Assembly (NCBI GenBank): GCA_026120185.1
Contig: JANUWF010001217.1
Location: forward strand, 1,054,001 to 1,118,000
DNA from: Voacanga thouarsii
Taxonomy: Eukaryota > Streptophyta > Magnoliopsida > Gentianales > Apocynaceae
Direction of reading: 5' to 3'
DNA: 64,000 bases
Shown piece after piece: positions 1 to 12,559 of this stretch. The translations under genes and the position numbers were made by a program. The notes beneath the pieces are model-generated. The model saw nothing but the letters and a program-made list of their open reading frames with translations, ran no database searches and had not been told where the DNA came from. Within the stretch, counting starts at the first letter, position 1, and each line of letters begins with the position of its first letter.

Positions 1-164
1 AGACTATCGAAGCATTACTATTTGAGCCTGCGATAACTTGCAAAATACTGAATGGATAAATCAGAAAAATATGCTGTAGAACCATAACTTATGTTGTAGT
101 CCTTATATGTAGTGTTTGTGGTGAATTTTTTTGTTGGAGTTTTGGATAGCCATGAAAATGGACA

Positions 165-1005
165 ATGAATTGCATGCACTTGATGAAACAACAGGGTACA
201 ACCTTTTACTCCAATATTACTGTTCTTGACATTGACACATACAACGGTTGGAGATACAGTTCATGCAGTACATGTAGGAAGAAACTGAAAGTACTAGGAA
301 GACAGTTAGGGTGTGAAGTATGTGGGAAAATTGAAGAGTATCCAGAAATCAGGTAATTTAGCATTTAACTTCTTACATATGCATCTCACCCAGCATATTA
401 ACATCATCTCTTGATATTGCAAAACAGATATCGTGTAGAAGCAATTGTCGGTGACAATACCGGAGAAGCTCGCTTTGTCTTATTCGATAGAGAGGTTGAG
501 AAAATGGTTCACATGGCTGCTGAAAAATTGGCTCAAAAAATAGCAGAGGTAATTTTCCATGACAACTATAATAATAGGAATCTCAATGTTTGCAACAGAC
601 AGCATGAACTGAGTAGGTATTCTGATGGCATTATTAGGAAGGCATAGATGATGCGGTTCCTGCACCTTTAAAAAACCTAATGGGAAAAGAATATATTTGC
701 CAAGTGAAATTCAATGAACAAAGCCGAGGGACAGACGAGAGAATGCTTTACTGTTTTCTGAACATATGAAGCATTGGATGTTGTTGATACAAATGTACAA
801 GCATCGAAGGTATTTTACATTGCTGTCTGAATTTTGTCAGTCTGAACATTTGGACATTGAGCAAAAATAACACGTGGTCTTATATATATGTCTAAAAAAA
901 CAACAGGAGTTACAAAAGAAGGAGGATTTGGTCCAACCATTAGGCACTGATGAAATTGAAACTCTTGCGCAACATGAGCAGAAGAAAAAGCGGCGAATCC
1001 AGTAA
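165..1005 (+). CDS. RPA70-like protein, C-terminal DNA-binding domain (3' end of a Helitron-borne gene)
   Basis: Replication protein A large-subunit homologues bind single-stranded DNA and are common passengers of plant Helitrons. Visible exons are ~165-352, 428-548, 638-~768 and probably 906-1005, with GT-AG introns at 353-427 and 549-637 that keep the frame. Exon 1 has the CxxC...CxxC zinc-binding pattern of the third OB fold (CSTCRKKL, then CEVCGK). Exon 2 continues with YRVEAIVGDNTGEARFVLFD, typical of the RPA70 C-terminal domain. Exon 3 has PAPLKNLMGKEYICQVKFN, and the last piece ends in a basic tail (KKKRRIQ). The N-terminal OB folds should lie left of the window. The junction between the third and fourth pieces is not clean (a stop follows CFLNI near 768), so the gene may be damaged. 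Family call is firm; functionality is not. Confidence 0.7.
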
Positions 1006-2221
1006 CAATCTACCAAAATATCCAATTTTACTGCCTGCACAATTTGTGCCCAACTAAAGATATTTCATTTATTTTTCTAGATATGGCATGGTAGGAATGG
1101 CGAAAAAGGGGAATGTTAACAGCAAGAAAGCTTTGTTTGATACTGGAAACAAGGATAACTGAAGACATGACAAATAATGAAGATAGAAGCACATAAGACA
1201 GCTGCACAAGCCTTAGAATCCTGTACAGATTGTGTAGCTAATATTCAATTCCATGATACATCGGAACTACCCTAGGGAAGAAAACGTTTGAATGAAAACT
1301 GAAATCTGTATATGTGATATTTTCATACAAATGGATATTTACAAAACCAAATTCTATCCTATCCACCAGTTCATCATTCATGATCTATGCTATGCAACCT
1401 ACAACAGCATAAACAAAGGCCAAAATCAACAAATTATTTTCCTTTGTTTTTCCAGCAAAGTTAGCATAAACATTGGCAAATGCATACAACATTCTGTTTC
1501 TGCCTCTTTTCCCAGCTACCACAGGTGTTTTTATAAGGACATTGGCTCTACGGTTCCTTCGTCCAATGCATTTTCAACTGTCCCTCCTGGGTCATATGAT
1601 CGGTGTACTGTAAAACACTTCTTTAGAGTACCTCCGCTTTGCTCATTGAACATAATCCAGCAGACATATGCCTTGCCTATAATTTTTCCCAGTGACTTAT
1701 TAGCATCTTCGTATGACAAAATTAATCCAACTGCCAAGAGTCATCCATATGTTCAGGCATTCCGTCATAGTCATTGGTGTAGTTTGGGAAGTGGAATGTC
1801 ATCTAGAAATTGGCCAACCTTTTTATTAAGCGATTCCCTGCATTTGCTCTATGTGGGGTAAGTTCATTCGGTTAAATATGTATTTCAGAATCATAAAGAG
1901 GAGACGATGAATCTTCTCAACTGTGTAGTTCAACTTATTACCTATATTAACGAATGAAATATATATCAATCAATCTGCTAACAGAGACGCCAAAATGGTT
2001 TTCAATTCATTATTTTGAAGGGAAATAAAGAGAATAATATGTTTTGTTGCATTGGTGGCCTTTTAATGAACAATCGTAGCATTGAACCCTTCTATTAGAA
2101 AACTAATAGTGGTCGGGAATAAAAACAATTACAACCAATTATGGTAGTTTTTTAATTGAGCAAAAAGCCAAGAATAAAACCGCTAGAAATACCGTATAAC
2201 TTCTTTCAAACCATATAAATA
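1006..2221. other. Helitron interior with no recognisable gene
   Basis: This stretch separates the RPA-like gene from the first recognisable Rep-helicase exon. An open frame at 1292-1861 on + has no family signature and unconvincing composition. The stretch may hold the Rep-helicase promoter and leader, but I see no defined element. Confidence 0.4.
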
Positions 2222-3885
2222 TTGAAAAAGGCTGCACAACAAAACAAATTTTTGAGAGCAGTTTCTGATGATTTTGTTAACTTTGTCCGTAGAACATCAT
2301 ACAAAGATATGACAAGAAGAAAAAGAAAGCCACCGGTTCCAATTGAACAACAATTTGCTTCAACAAGTCACAGCAATTCACAAAGAACATGTTCAATTCT
2401 TACAGCAGGTAACTCCCTCCCCCAACTCCAAAACATAAAAAGCATCTTCTGATTTTGAAGTCACATTATGGTAAAAAGTATTTGTTGAATATCCAGATAA
2501 TAGTTACGGTAATTCAGCAATAAATAATCTCTGTGGTAAAAGAACAAAAATGACATTATGGTTACTATTGATTCAAAGACATAGGATTCCAGAACAACTG
2601 CCTTGATCTTGCAGCCTGTGATTCGAAGACATAGGATTCCAGAACAACTGTCTTGAACTTGCATCCTGTGATTAGTAATGTCCCTACATTCCTGCCCCTT
2701 AACAAAACCCAATACCAATGTTGCGCTCATTGTAACACAAACTGATACATAGAAAAAGATAATATGAGTATCATCCCTTCAAAGAATCAGAAAACGCCAA
2801 CTGAAACAATCAAACTCCATATAGTTAACAAGAATGATAAGTTTTTAAAAATAAATGTTGTGCACTGATGATTATTTACCATTCAATTTTTAAAAAAATG
2901 GATGAACATTCTGAACACGAGAAATATGCTTGGTAAATTATCATGAGAAATACTACCATTGACAAATTTGCATGCAATTTGTGTGTCTGTGGAAACTCTG
3001 ATACATGTCCATTATGAAAGATAAGAGAAAGAAAATATTCAAAGAAGAGAACAATTTTAATGAAGTTAGGCCATGTCTGTGATAGTAAAAAATGATACAA
3101 ATCACTATAGAATTAAGACCATAACTTCGGGTTTGGGAAGAAATATGATGGAATTTTGAGCATCGTTTCAAAATACTTTTCAATTGATTGTTTCGAAATT
3201 TGCTAACATGTTATTTCAATATCTTTGTAGTTGAACATCTGCAGACTAACACCAACATTGAAAAATCGGCTACAGTAGATCATACTCTAATGGACCACAG
3301 CACAACCATCCATACCAGCATCCAACAGTATTCAACAATGAACATTCATCATTACAATTATGCTGCCAGTCATAATATCCAAAAAGGTAATTGAAGTGAT
3401 CATAAAGCATTTCATAATTCATTTTCCAACTGTATTAGTTATCATATATCATTCACAATTTACATACAATGAATCATTCTCACAGAAATGGCAAGGACAA
3501 AAAGAAAGGAACGTGCTCAAATTCTAAAAAACAAGAGAAAAAGGCGTATTGAAAAACATCTTGGTTCAACAATTAATAGCAGTTCAAACAGCAATTCTAA
3601 CATTATTTCAGCAGGTAATATATGTTACTCATTCCACAAGTTCTCATTTCAGGACAATCAAAATAATTTAATAATAAATCTAAATCCATAGTAAGAATTA
3701 GCAATTTAATTTTGTTACATGGTTTATTTGACATATAACTGATTCCCTTTTCCGGGTGTTTTTCCACATAACAGAATATGCAAGGAGAAGAAGAAAAGAA
3801 CGCAAAAACACCATAAATTCGAAGAGAAAATGTTCTGTTAAAAATAACAGAGTTCCACAGGAAAAACCAACCATACCGGTGACAG
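2222..3885 (+). pseudogene. Helitron Rep-helicase gene, N-terminal basic exons
   Basis: A run of short exons leads into the Rep domain: one ending at 2408 (start not defined, frame open from 2222), then 3231-3386, 3486-3614 and 3775-3885, with the next starting at 3974. Every donor after these exons splits a codon after its first base, so all introns here are phase 1. The exons at 3486 and 3775 encode similar Lys/Arg-rich peptides (ARTKRKERAQILKNKRKRR and ARRRRKERKNTINSKRK), which look like nuclear-localisation-type sequence. Plant Helitron proteins often start with such a basic segment. The exon structure is inferred from splice sites and phase only. Confidence 0.55.
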
Positions 3886-3973
3886 GTACGAATTCTAACA
3901 TATCATTCTTTAGGTTTATAGTTCATGTATGTAGAACTATTTCCTAACATTAAATCAATTCCATTGTTCACAG

Positions 3974-6555
3974 ATCCTCAACTGAACACAAGTTCTTACT
4001 ATGGTAAAGCTGAATATGAATGTCAATTTTGTCAAGCAGTATTTTGGGAGAGCGAAAAAATAAAAGAGAATTCGAAAAGAACATATCCAAGATATAAATT
4101 ATGTTGTAGGCAGGGGAAAATTCATTTGCCAGCAAGAAGGTTTGCTCCAGAACCCCTCAATTCCCTGCTCTCTCATAATGTACTTGATCATTCCATACCT
4201 TTCTTGGAAAATATCAGAGCATATAACTCAATGTTCTCAATGACATCTATGGGTGCAAAAGTTGATGAGCAAATCAATCAACACTCTGGACCATACATCT
4301 ATCGGATAAATGGTGAAAATTATCATAGGCTTGGTTCTTTGATTCCAGAAAGTAGAAAAGATGCACACTTTATCCAGCTGTATTTTCATGATACTGTAAA
4401 TGAAGTGCATAACAGACTAAAAGCAGTGAATCAAATAAATACAAACAGCAACTTAAATGCAACAATTATCCAGCAATTGATTCATATGCTTGATGAACAC
4501 AATGAATTGGTCAAAGTGTTCAGAATTGCTCGAGACAGGCATAAGAATTCCAACATAGGTGACTTCAAAATCAGGCTCTTCCATAGTAAGACTTTAAATA
4601 GCAGACAATACCAACCACCAACAACATTAGAAATAGAAGCTCTTATAGTTGGAGATATAAATCATGTAACCAAGGACAGAGACATTATTGTTGAAATGAC
4701 GTCAGGTACACTACAAAGAATTAGTTACCTACATCCGTGCTTCATGGCATTATAGTATCCTTTGTTATTTCCTTATGGTGAAGACGGATTTCATCCTCAC
4801 ATTCCATATGTCAAATCTATTGCCCAACGTCATGGTAAAAGGCAATATATGACAATACGGGAGTACTATGCGTACATATTACAATATAGAAGAACACAAG
4901 GAAATACATTATTACTGTCTGGAAGATTATTTCAATAGTTTGTTGTTGATGCTTATACAGGAATTGAGCAGGCACGACTTCAATGGATCAAAGACCACCA
5001 GGGAAAGTTACGAACGGAATTATACAGAAATGTATTTGATGCAGTTCAAAGAGGAGATACATATTCTACACCAAAAAACTATTTTACCTTCTTCTTTCAC
5101 TGGTGGTCCTCGATACATAGCTCAGAACTATCAAGATGCAATGGCATTGTGCAGAATTTTTGGAAATCCAGATTTCTTCATTACATTTACAGCAAATCCA
5201 AACTGGCCAAAAATTCAAGAAATGCTAGAAGAACTACCTCAACAAAGAGCAGAAAATAGGCCAGATATTGAAGTCCGTGTCTTTAAAATAAAGCTCGAAG
5301 AAATGATTGAAGACATTACAAAGAATAAAATATTTGGACAAGTTGATGCAGGTATATTTTCATAGCTTCAGATTCCATTTGCCATTTGCAATACTACAAA
5401 TATCTCATGTACCTATCACTTTTGTTGCGATGCAGGTATATTTTCATAGCTTCAGAATACATTTGCTATTTGCAATACTACAAATATCTCATCTACCTAT
5501 CACTTTGGTTGCAGTAGTATACACCATTAAATTTTAAAAAAAGGCCTTCCACATGCACATATTATCATATGGATTAATCAATCTTCAAAGAGACAGACAT
5601 CTGAAGAAATAGATGAAGTTATATCTGCAGAAATACCAGATGCAGCTAAAGATCCAATTGGATATAAAGTTGTAGCCGAATTTATGATGCATGGACCATG
5701 TGGACCTGGGTATCAGACATCACCTTGTATGATACAAAGTAAATTTATTTTCACCTGACACCGTAAAATATACTACTGCAAAAAACTTTTAAGAATGTTA
5801 CCTAACATAAGATTATGACAACTGTATTGTAGGCCAATGCTTTAAGCATTTTCCAAAGAAAGTCCAAAACATGACCACACTGGATGAAAATGGATTTTGC
5901 ATCTACCGACGAAGAGACACATCAATATTTATCGACAAAAATGGTTTCAAACTTGACAATAGGTTCATTGTTCCATATAATCGATATCTTTTGGTCAAGT
6001 ACAGAAGCCACATCAATGTTGAAGCATGCAATAAATCAAGAGCCATCAAATATTTGTTCAAGTATATAAATAAAGGCCCTGATAGAACAACTGTAATCAT
6101 AGAACAAGTGCAAGGTGCTTCTACCATAATAAACTCTACACAGGAAAATTCAAATGCAAATGAAGTGAAGACTTTTTTAGACTGTAGATACATTTCAGCA
6201 TGTGAAGCATGCTGGAGAATATATGAATTTGAAGTGCATTTCAGAATACCTGCTGTAGAAAGACTGGGATTCCATTTAGAAAATGAGTAAAGTATTATTT
6301 TTAGAGATAGTAGCTCCCTACCTACTATTGCAGAGAGTGAAGATGCAAAGCGCACGATGTTTACTGAGTGGTTTGAAACAAACAAAAGGGATCCAGAAGC
6401 AAGAAAATATACATATTTTGAATTCCCTCAGCATTATACTTGGAAAAAGAAAGAAAGGCTTTGGACAAGGAGAAAAAAGGGTAGATGTATTGGACGTGTT
6501 ACATTTGCACATCCAGCTTCAACAAAGAGATATTACATGAGAATGTTATTGATAT
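3974..6555 (+). pseudogene. Helitron Rep (HUH nickase) domain, decayed
   Basis: This is the Helitron_like_N / Rep region, which nicks and joins DNA in rolling-circle transposition. It begins with a Cys cluster (CQFC, later LCCRQGK) and continues into PSSFTGGPRY and DFFITFTANPNWP. The HUH motif is the HAH of GLPHAHIIIWI at 5552-5560. The catalytic pair is the YxxxY of IKYLFKYINKG near 6050-6070. Introns fit at 5352-5514 and 5739-5832. It cannot be translated whole. A TAG at 4753-4755 interrupts MAL-YPLLFPYGEDGF; there is a frameshift near 5070-5078; TAA at 5535-5537 is followed by a one-base shift before the HUH motif; TAA at ~6288 follows FHLENE; and a small deletion with frameshift sits near 6552. 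Motifs are preserved but the gene is dead as it stands. Confidence 0.85.
5352..5514 (+). repeat. Tandemly duplicated short intron in the Rep gene
   Basis: The 163 bp intron consists of two diverged copies, 5352-5435 (84 bp) and 5436-5514 (79 bp). Each starts GTATATTTTCATAGCTTCAG and ends in CAG. Splicing 5351 to 5515 restores the conserved Rep peptide VDAVVYTIKF. The first copy ends GCGATGCAG, which resembles the exon end GTTGATGCAG, so the duplication seems to have included the last exon bases before the donor. Both copies keep a usable donor and acceptor. Confidence 0.75.
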
Positions 6556-8914
6556 GAAGATATACGAATCTACAAAGACAAAACATATCCATCCTTTAAA
6601 GCAGCCTGTTATGCAAGAGGACTTTTACAAGATGACAAAGAATGGCATGAGTCCATAGATGAGGCTTCACAATGGATAACCGGCCCTCAACTAAGGGAAC
6701 TATTTGTGACAATACTTTTATTCTACAATGTTTCAGATGTGAAGAATTTTTGGGAAGTAAATTGGGAGTCCATTAGTGATGATATTGAACATCAACAAAG
6801 AAAACTTCTACAGTTCCCAAGTTTAACTTTGTCCACAGAACAAATAAAAAACTATACATTAAAAGAAATTAAAGTTCTCCTCATGAAGCATGGAAAAAGT
6901 TTGGAACAAATAGAAGGTATGCCAGTTGCAAAAAATGAAATGTTGAAGGATCTGGAGAACAATTACATTTGTGAAGAAATGATGTATGACATAGAGCTTT
7001 TGAAGACAGAGCACGAATCAATGGTCAAAAAGTGAATGCAGAGCAACTAAATGCATATGATGCTGTGGTAAATGCAGTAGAAAATAAACTTGAAAATTTG
7101 TTCTTCTTATATGGATATGGAGGAACTGGAAAGACTTTTGTGTACAGAGCAATCATCAACAAGTTGAGATCAGATTCAAAAATAGTACTTGTTGTAGCTT
7201 CATCAGGTAGTTGCTAATATCCTTAATTTGGTTTTCTATCATCTGTGTTATGAACATAATTATGAACATATTCTTATGTCATTCTTATCAAATGTCATCA
7301 CAGGCATTGCTTTATCGTTGTTACCTGGAGGAAAAACTGCACATAGTACATTCAAAATACCAATAACAACTAATGATGAGACAACGTGCTCAATCAAAGC
7401 CAATACACAACTAGCTGAGCTAATTAAAAGAGCTGCTCTAATAATATGGGACGAGACACCTATGAATTCCAAGTATGTATATATTCTAAAATTCATTATT
7501 GTTTTCAGAGCACGTACAACAAAGCATCATGCCAAATTCAAAACATACATATCAATGCATGAAACACAACCATTTTTCTCATACAACCTTAAAACACTTG
7601 AAAAACAGGTATGTCTTTGAAACAGTTGATAGAACATTGAAAGATATACTCAGAGAATTAGAAGCATTTAATGAAAACAAAGCTTTTGGAGGGAAAACTA
7701 TTCTCTTGGGTGGAGATTTTCGACAAATTCTCCCTGTAATTCCTAAAGGTGGACGAGCAGACATAGTACATGCTTCAATCAATTTTTCGTATCTTTGGTA
7801 TGAGTGCGAACTGTTGACACTTACTCAAAATATGAGACTTCAACAAGTTAATGATTACACTACTGAAGAAGCACAAAAGATAGAAACATTTGCAAATTGG
7901 CTATTGGAAATAGGAAATGCTTTGCAACATGCAAAGACACGGGGAGATGACACTGAAGAAACTTGGATCAAAATCCCAAGAGAATATATGATTGATGCTA
8001 CTGAACATCCAGTCAAGGCAATTTTTGAGGCCATTTACCCAGACTTCGAAGAGAAAAGAACAGATACAAACTATTTGACAGAAAGAGCAATTCTTACACC
8101 TCGAAATGAAACAGTGAATGAAATGAATAACTTTATTCTTGATAAAGTACAAGGTGAGCCAATAGAATACATAAGTGCAGACAGAATGGACAAAGCATCA
8201 GGAAAGTTGCTGGATGAAGATATGTTATATCCAGTAGAGTTTTTAAATAGCCTGAGCTTCCCGGGAATTCCAGAACATAAATTGAGATTAAAACAAGGTA
8301 TTCCGATCGTGCTTTTAAGAAACGTTAACCCAGGTAAAGGCATGTGCAATGGAATAAGACTAATAGTAACACAGACAGGTAGCAGAGTAATTGAAGGCAG
8401 AATCATTTCGGGTTCGAACATAGGGGAAAAAGTGCTTATTCCCATAATAGATGTGTCCACGGCTGATATCAAACTGCCATTCGCCATGATAAGGAGACAA
8501 TTTCCAATCAAAGTCTGTTATGCAATGACAATAAATAAAAGCCAAGGACAAACACTATCTACAGTTGGACTATACTTACCTAAACCAGTTTTCAGCCATG
8601 GTCAACTTTATGTCACACTTTCAAGAGTGAAAACACCACAGGGGTTGAAAATATTAATCATTGAGCAGGATCCAGAGTTCAAATTTTATACAAAGAACAT
8701 TGTCTACCATAAAATTTTTACAAAACTTGCAATTGTAAGTTATCTTAAATCTCATATTCCAGATAAATATTCAAATACTATGCATGCCTTAATAAAGAAT
8801 TCATTATCTAATTATGTCTATAATGCAGGATACAAAGAAGACCAAGTCTACACCAGGTACCATGACAGACGAGGTTTCCCCCAACAACCTCAATATTTAA
8901 TGTTAGTCAGATAG
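6556..8914 (+). pseudogene. Helitron Pif1-type helicase domain
   Basis: This is the superfamily 1 helicase half of the Rep-helicase, which unwinds DNA during rolling-circle transposition. After a linker (DIRIYKDKTYPSFKAACYA) a frameshift near 7027-7032 precedes VNAEQLNAYDAV. Helicase motifs follow in order: Walker A GYGGTGKT (~7110-7135), Walker B LIIWDETPM (~7440-7465), GGDFRQILPV (~7710-7740), TERAILTPRN, and the C-terminal INKSQGQTLSTVGLYLPKP and LYVTLSRVK. Introns 7207-7303 and 7473-7608 restore ASSGIALSLLPGG and MNSKYVFETVD. The last exon, 7609-8914, is open to its stop, so this is the best-preserved part of the element. The upstream breaks in Rep make the whole gene a pseudogene. Confidence 0.88.
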
Positions 8915-9090
8915 AAGTATAAAAAACAATCTGTAACTATTAATCTCAAAGGCAATTGAATTTCTGCTGGATGTTACATAGTCTTCTGCCATACGAACCT
9001 TTGGTTTCTAAGTCTATCCTTAATATATGTTATCCTTCCGTACACTACAACTAAAAATAAATTTACATATTCAATTTTATTCATATTTTC

Positions 9091-12000
9091 ATGAAATTGT
9101 GCATCATACGTGGGCTTCTGATGGTAAACTATCGTCGCAAAACACCGAATGGTTGCCCAATCATGCTTATATTGACGTCCAATATACTTAGCACACAAAC
9201 ATGCTTCTGTTTAAAACTTCGGCCATGACTTCTAACCAACTAAGCCTAGTATTAAATTGATGGCATACAAAGTGACCTTGCTTCCTCTCTTTAAAGGGTT
9301 AGACAAACTCTTATGTTGATTTAGGTTCTTACAGCCAGAAACTCAACGACTATCACACGCAAGTTTCATCACTATTTAACCACAGACCACTTTGCAATTT
9401 TTAGTTAATGGTGAACAAGTTTGATAGCCAGACACTTAGTTAGGTAAAATTACGTTTTCATCTTTCAACAAAGACTTCTACATAATTGAAGTAGTGGATA
9501 CTGATTTTTAGTGGATGTAAATAATCAGAAACCAAAAGTTCACAGCCAAAGTCCAACAAGCTGCACCATGTATGTGATTTCTAATGCATAACCCTAAAGA
9601 TAGAAATCTAGATATCACATATGCCCAAAGTGTTACAAAACTGCACCAGGGAAGTTATTTAGTTGTCAGCTCTAGAATCCTCAAACATGCCATCTCTTCC
9701 AAATTTCATCACCTATTTTTGACCACTACTAAAACAAGATAGAATATGCATTTAGATGTTCAGCAGCATGATACAATACTTTCACTTTTCAGAATCCATC
9801 CATTATCCAACCAAAAGGACTAATTCAGTAAATATGGCACCAATATGTGCAGCATGCAGTACTAGTTCAGTGAGAGACATAAAAACTAAATCATAAATAA
9901 GTGCAACAAACAATGGACATCCACAGAAATGTAGAACAGAAAACTATAGTATATCCTAAGTATGCAGCACTGAAACCATTTAAAAATTTATGGCCCGGGA
10001 AAAAAGGCAGTACTTGAAGTTGGTAAAATTGAATTGTGCATCATACGTGGGCTTCTGATGGTGAACCATTATCGCAAAACACCGAATGGTTGCCCAAACA
10101 TGTTTATATTGACGCCCAATATACTTAGCACATAACGAAATGCACAAACCTTATAACACATCTAACTTACCAAAATTTTCTCATCCTTTCGTACTCTACA
10201 TTTAAAAACACATTTACATATTCAATTATATTAATGTTTTCATGAAATTGTGCATCATAAGTGGGCTTCTGATGGTAAATCATCGTCGCAAAACACCGAA
10301 TGGTTCCCCAATCATGCTTCTATTGACGTCCAATATACTTAGCACACAATCATGGCTTTGCAGCAAAAACATACACTTAATTCCATTTTTAAATCTAATT
10401 CAATTTCTGCTACATATGACATACCTATTTGCCATACAAAATCCCTCTTCATGAATTCATCCTTAGTATACTCTATGTTACAATGTCACTTACAATGAGC
10501 AAGTCAAACAAGAACATTTCATAAGAAAAGCCACAATTTCAACCAAACTACTGCCTAAAATTCTGCACTTAATTATGTGTTTACTAGACAACCCAATATG
10601 CATGTCCATGAATTGTGCATTATACGTGGGCTTCTGATGGTAAACCATCGTCACAAAATACCGAATGGTTGCCCAATCATACTTATATTGACGCTCAATA
10701 TACTTAGCACACAAACATGCTTTTGTTTAAGACTTCGTTCATGAATGGGGCACATCATACTCTTCAGGGATTGTGTCATGTCAATTTTCATCCTTATGAA
10801 TGGGGCAGGAGTCCATACTTAGAGTATAATTCGTACCAAGGATTGGAAAAGATTCTCCAAAAGGGAGCTGAAACTCATGATAGAAGTCCACTTTCGTTAA
10901 TGAATATTCAATATGTCAAAAGATGTTTGTGCAGACCTCCCTTCTTCCTTACGAGTCAGCATGCTGTCTTTGATCAATAGCTATCAATTACCTATAAAAA
11001 ACTACCCTCTACACCATAAATCTCTTCTTCCTGTGGATACCAAAGACAATCAAATATTGAAAGTAGTAAATGGCAACAAAATCATTATCAAAATGAATCT
11101 AATAGCTAAATAACATATCACAACTAAAACTGATCACGAAAGTCTCATACTTTATAAATCCATAACAGAGCACTATATTTTATCCTAAGTATGCAGCAAT
11201 GATAGCATTTAAAAATTTATGCCCAAACAAAAAAATGCAGCACTTGACACCCAATATACTTACCACATAATCAAACACACAAACCTTATAACACATCCTA
11301 CTTACGTTATCCTTTCAGTACTCTACAATTAAAAACAAAATTACATATTCAATTCTATTAATGTTTTCATGAAATTGTACATAATACGTGGGCTTCTGAT
11401 GGTAAACCATCGTCGCAAAACACCGAATGGCTTCCCAAACATGTTTTTATTGACGCCCAATATACTTAGCATATAATCAAAATCACAAACCTTATAACAC
11501 ATCTAACTTAGCAAAATTCCCTTATCCTTTCATACACTATAATTAAAAACACATTCATATATTCAGTGCTATTAATATTTTCATGAAATTATGCATTAAA
11601 AGACTAAACAACTAACCCTAACTACTAAACTCATGCCGTAACCTCTCAATAACAACAATTCAAAAACAAAATAACCAATACTCAATTACACCCAAACTAC
11701 AGTCCAAAATTCTGCACTTAATTATGTATTTACTAGACAACCCAATATGCATGTCCATGAATTGTGCATTATACGTGGGCTTCTGATGGTAAACCATCGT
11801 CGCAAAACACCGAATGATTCCCAATCGTGCTTATATTGACGCCCAATATACTTAGCACACAAACATGCTTTTGTCCATGACTTCTAACCAACTAACTCTA
11901 ATTATTAAATAAGAAAAGCCAAAAATCTCAACCAAACTACAGTCCAAAATTCTGCACTTAATTATGTGTTTACTAAACAACCCAATATGCATGTCCATGA

Positions 12001-12103
12001 AATGTGCATCATACGTGGGCTTCTGATAGTAAACCATCGTCGCAAAGCATTGAATAGTTGCCCAATCATGCTTATATTGACGCCCAATATACTTAGCACA
12101 CAA
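9091..12103. repeat. Dispersed array of a ~105 bp repeat (7 copies plus a fragment)
   Basis: Seven same-orientation copies lie at 9091-9198, 10031-10135, 10242-10349, 10608-10714, 11369-11475, 11757-11862 and 11997-12103. A partial copy is at ~11247-11275. The core contains GTGGGCTTCTGATGG, then CGCAAAACACCGAATGG, and ends CCAATATACTTAGCACA. Copies are embedded in longer shared blocks: a preceding ACATATTCAAT...TTTTCATG block, or TTCTGCACTTAATTATG...CATGTCCATG before copies 4, 6 and 7. Copies 6 and 7 therefore form a ~240 bp tandem pair. Read on the - strand, several copies keep the open peptide LCAKYIGRQYKHDWATI followed by VYHQKPTYDAQF, with mostly substitution differences. I do not recognise this peptide. 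It may be a minisatellite internal to the Helitron or multiplied pieces of a captured exon. Confidence 0.8.
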
Positions 12104-12266
12104 ACATGCTTTTGTTCATGACTTCTAACAAACTAACTCTAACTATTAAATTAATATCATAACCACTCAATAACAACAAACATAAGGTACAAAACCATAC
12201 AAAAAAGCAGCAAATTCTAAAGCAAATTCTATGTGGCGTCTGTTTCCTACAAATTTCTTAGAAAGA

Positions 12267-12551
12267 TTAAGAAAACTTCCCTTTTTTACTACCAATTTCT
12301 GGATGCTCCTCAATTGTCCCCTCAACAATTATAATAGAAATATTAACAATCACCCAAGGAAATTCTATACGTGAATCTGGCTTTGACAAGAGAGGTAACA
12401 TCTTCCATTCAATATCATTGTCCAACATGTAAACATCAGAATATACCACCTGTAAAGGACAAAACTTAATTTTAAAATGTATCCTGGATATTTCATACAA
12501 AACAGGCCACAAGTGAACAATTTTAGCTGTTTTACACCCACGACGAAACAC
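12267..12551 (-). pseudogene. Unidentified antisense coding remnant
   Basis: An open - strand frame reads into VVYSDVYMLDNDIEWKMLP and KPDSRIEFPWVIVN. A plausible splice acceptor (TTTACAG) sits just before VVYSD, so the left and right halves may be different exons. I do not recognise the family. It lies next to the ~105 bp repeat array inside the Helitron, so it could be captured host sequence. It could also be a chance frame. Confidence 0.25.
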
Positions 12552-12559
12552 AATGACAC

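Noticed and set aside
1292..1861. A 189-residue open frame on + inside the Helitron
   Set aside because: No family motif, odd composition (Ser/His/Phe-rich), and it lies between the RPA gene and the first Rep exons; likely chance.
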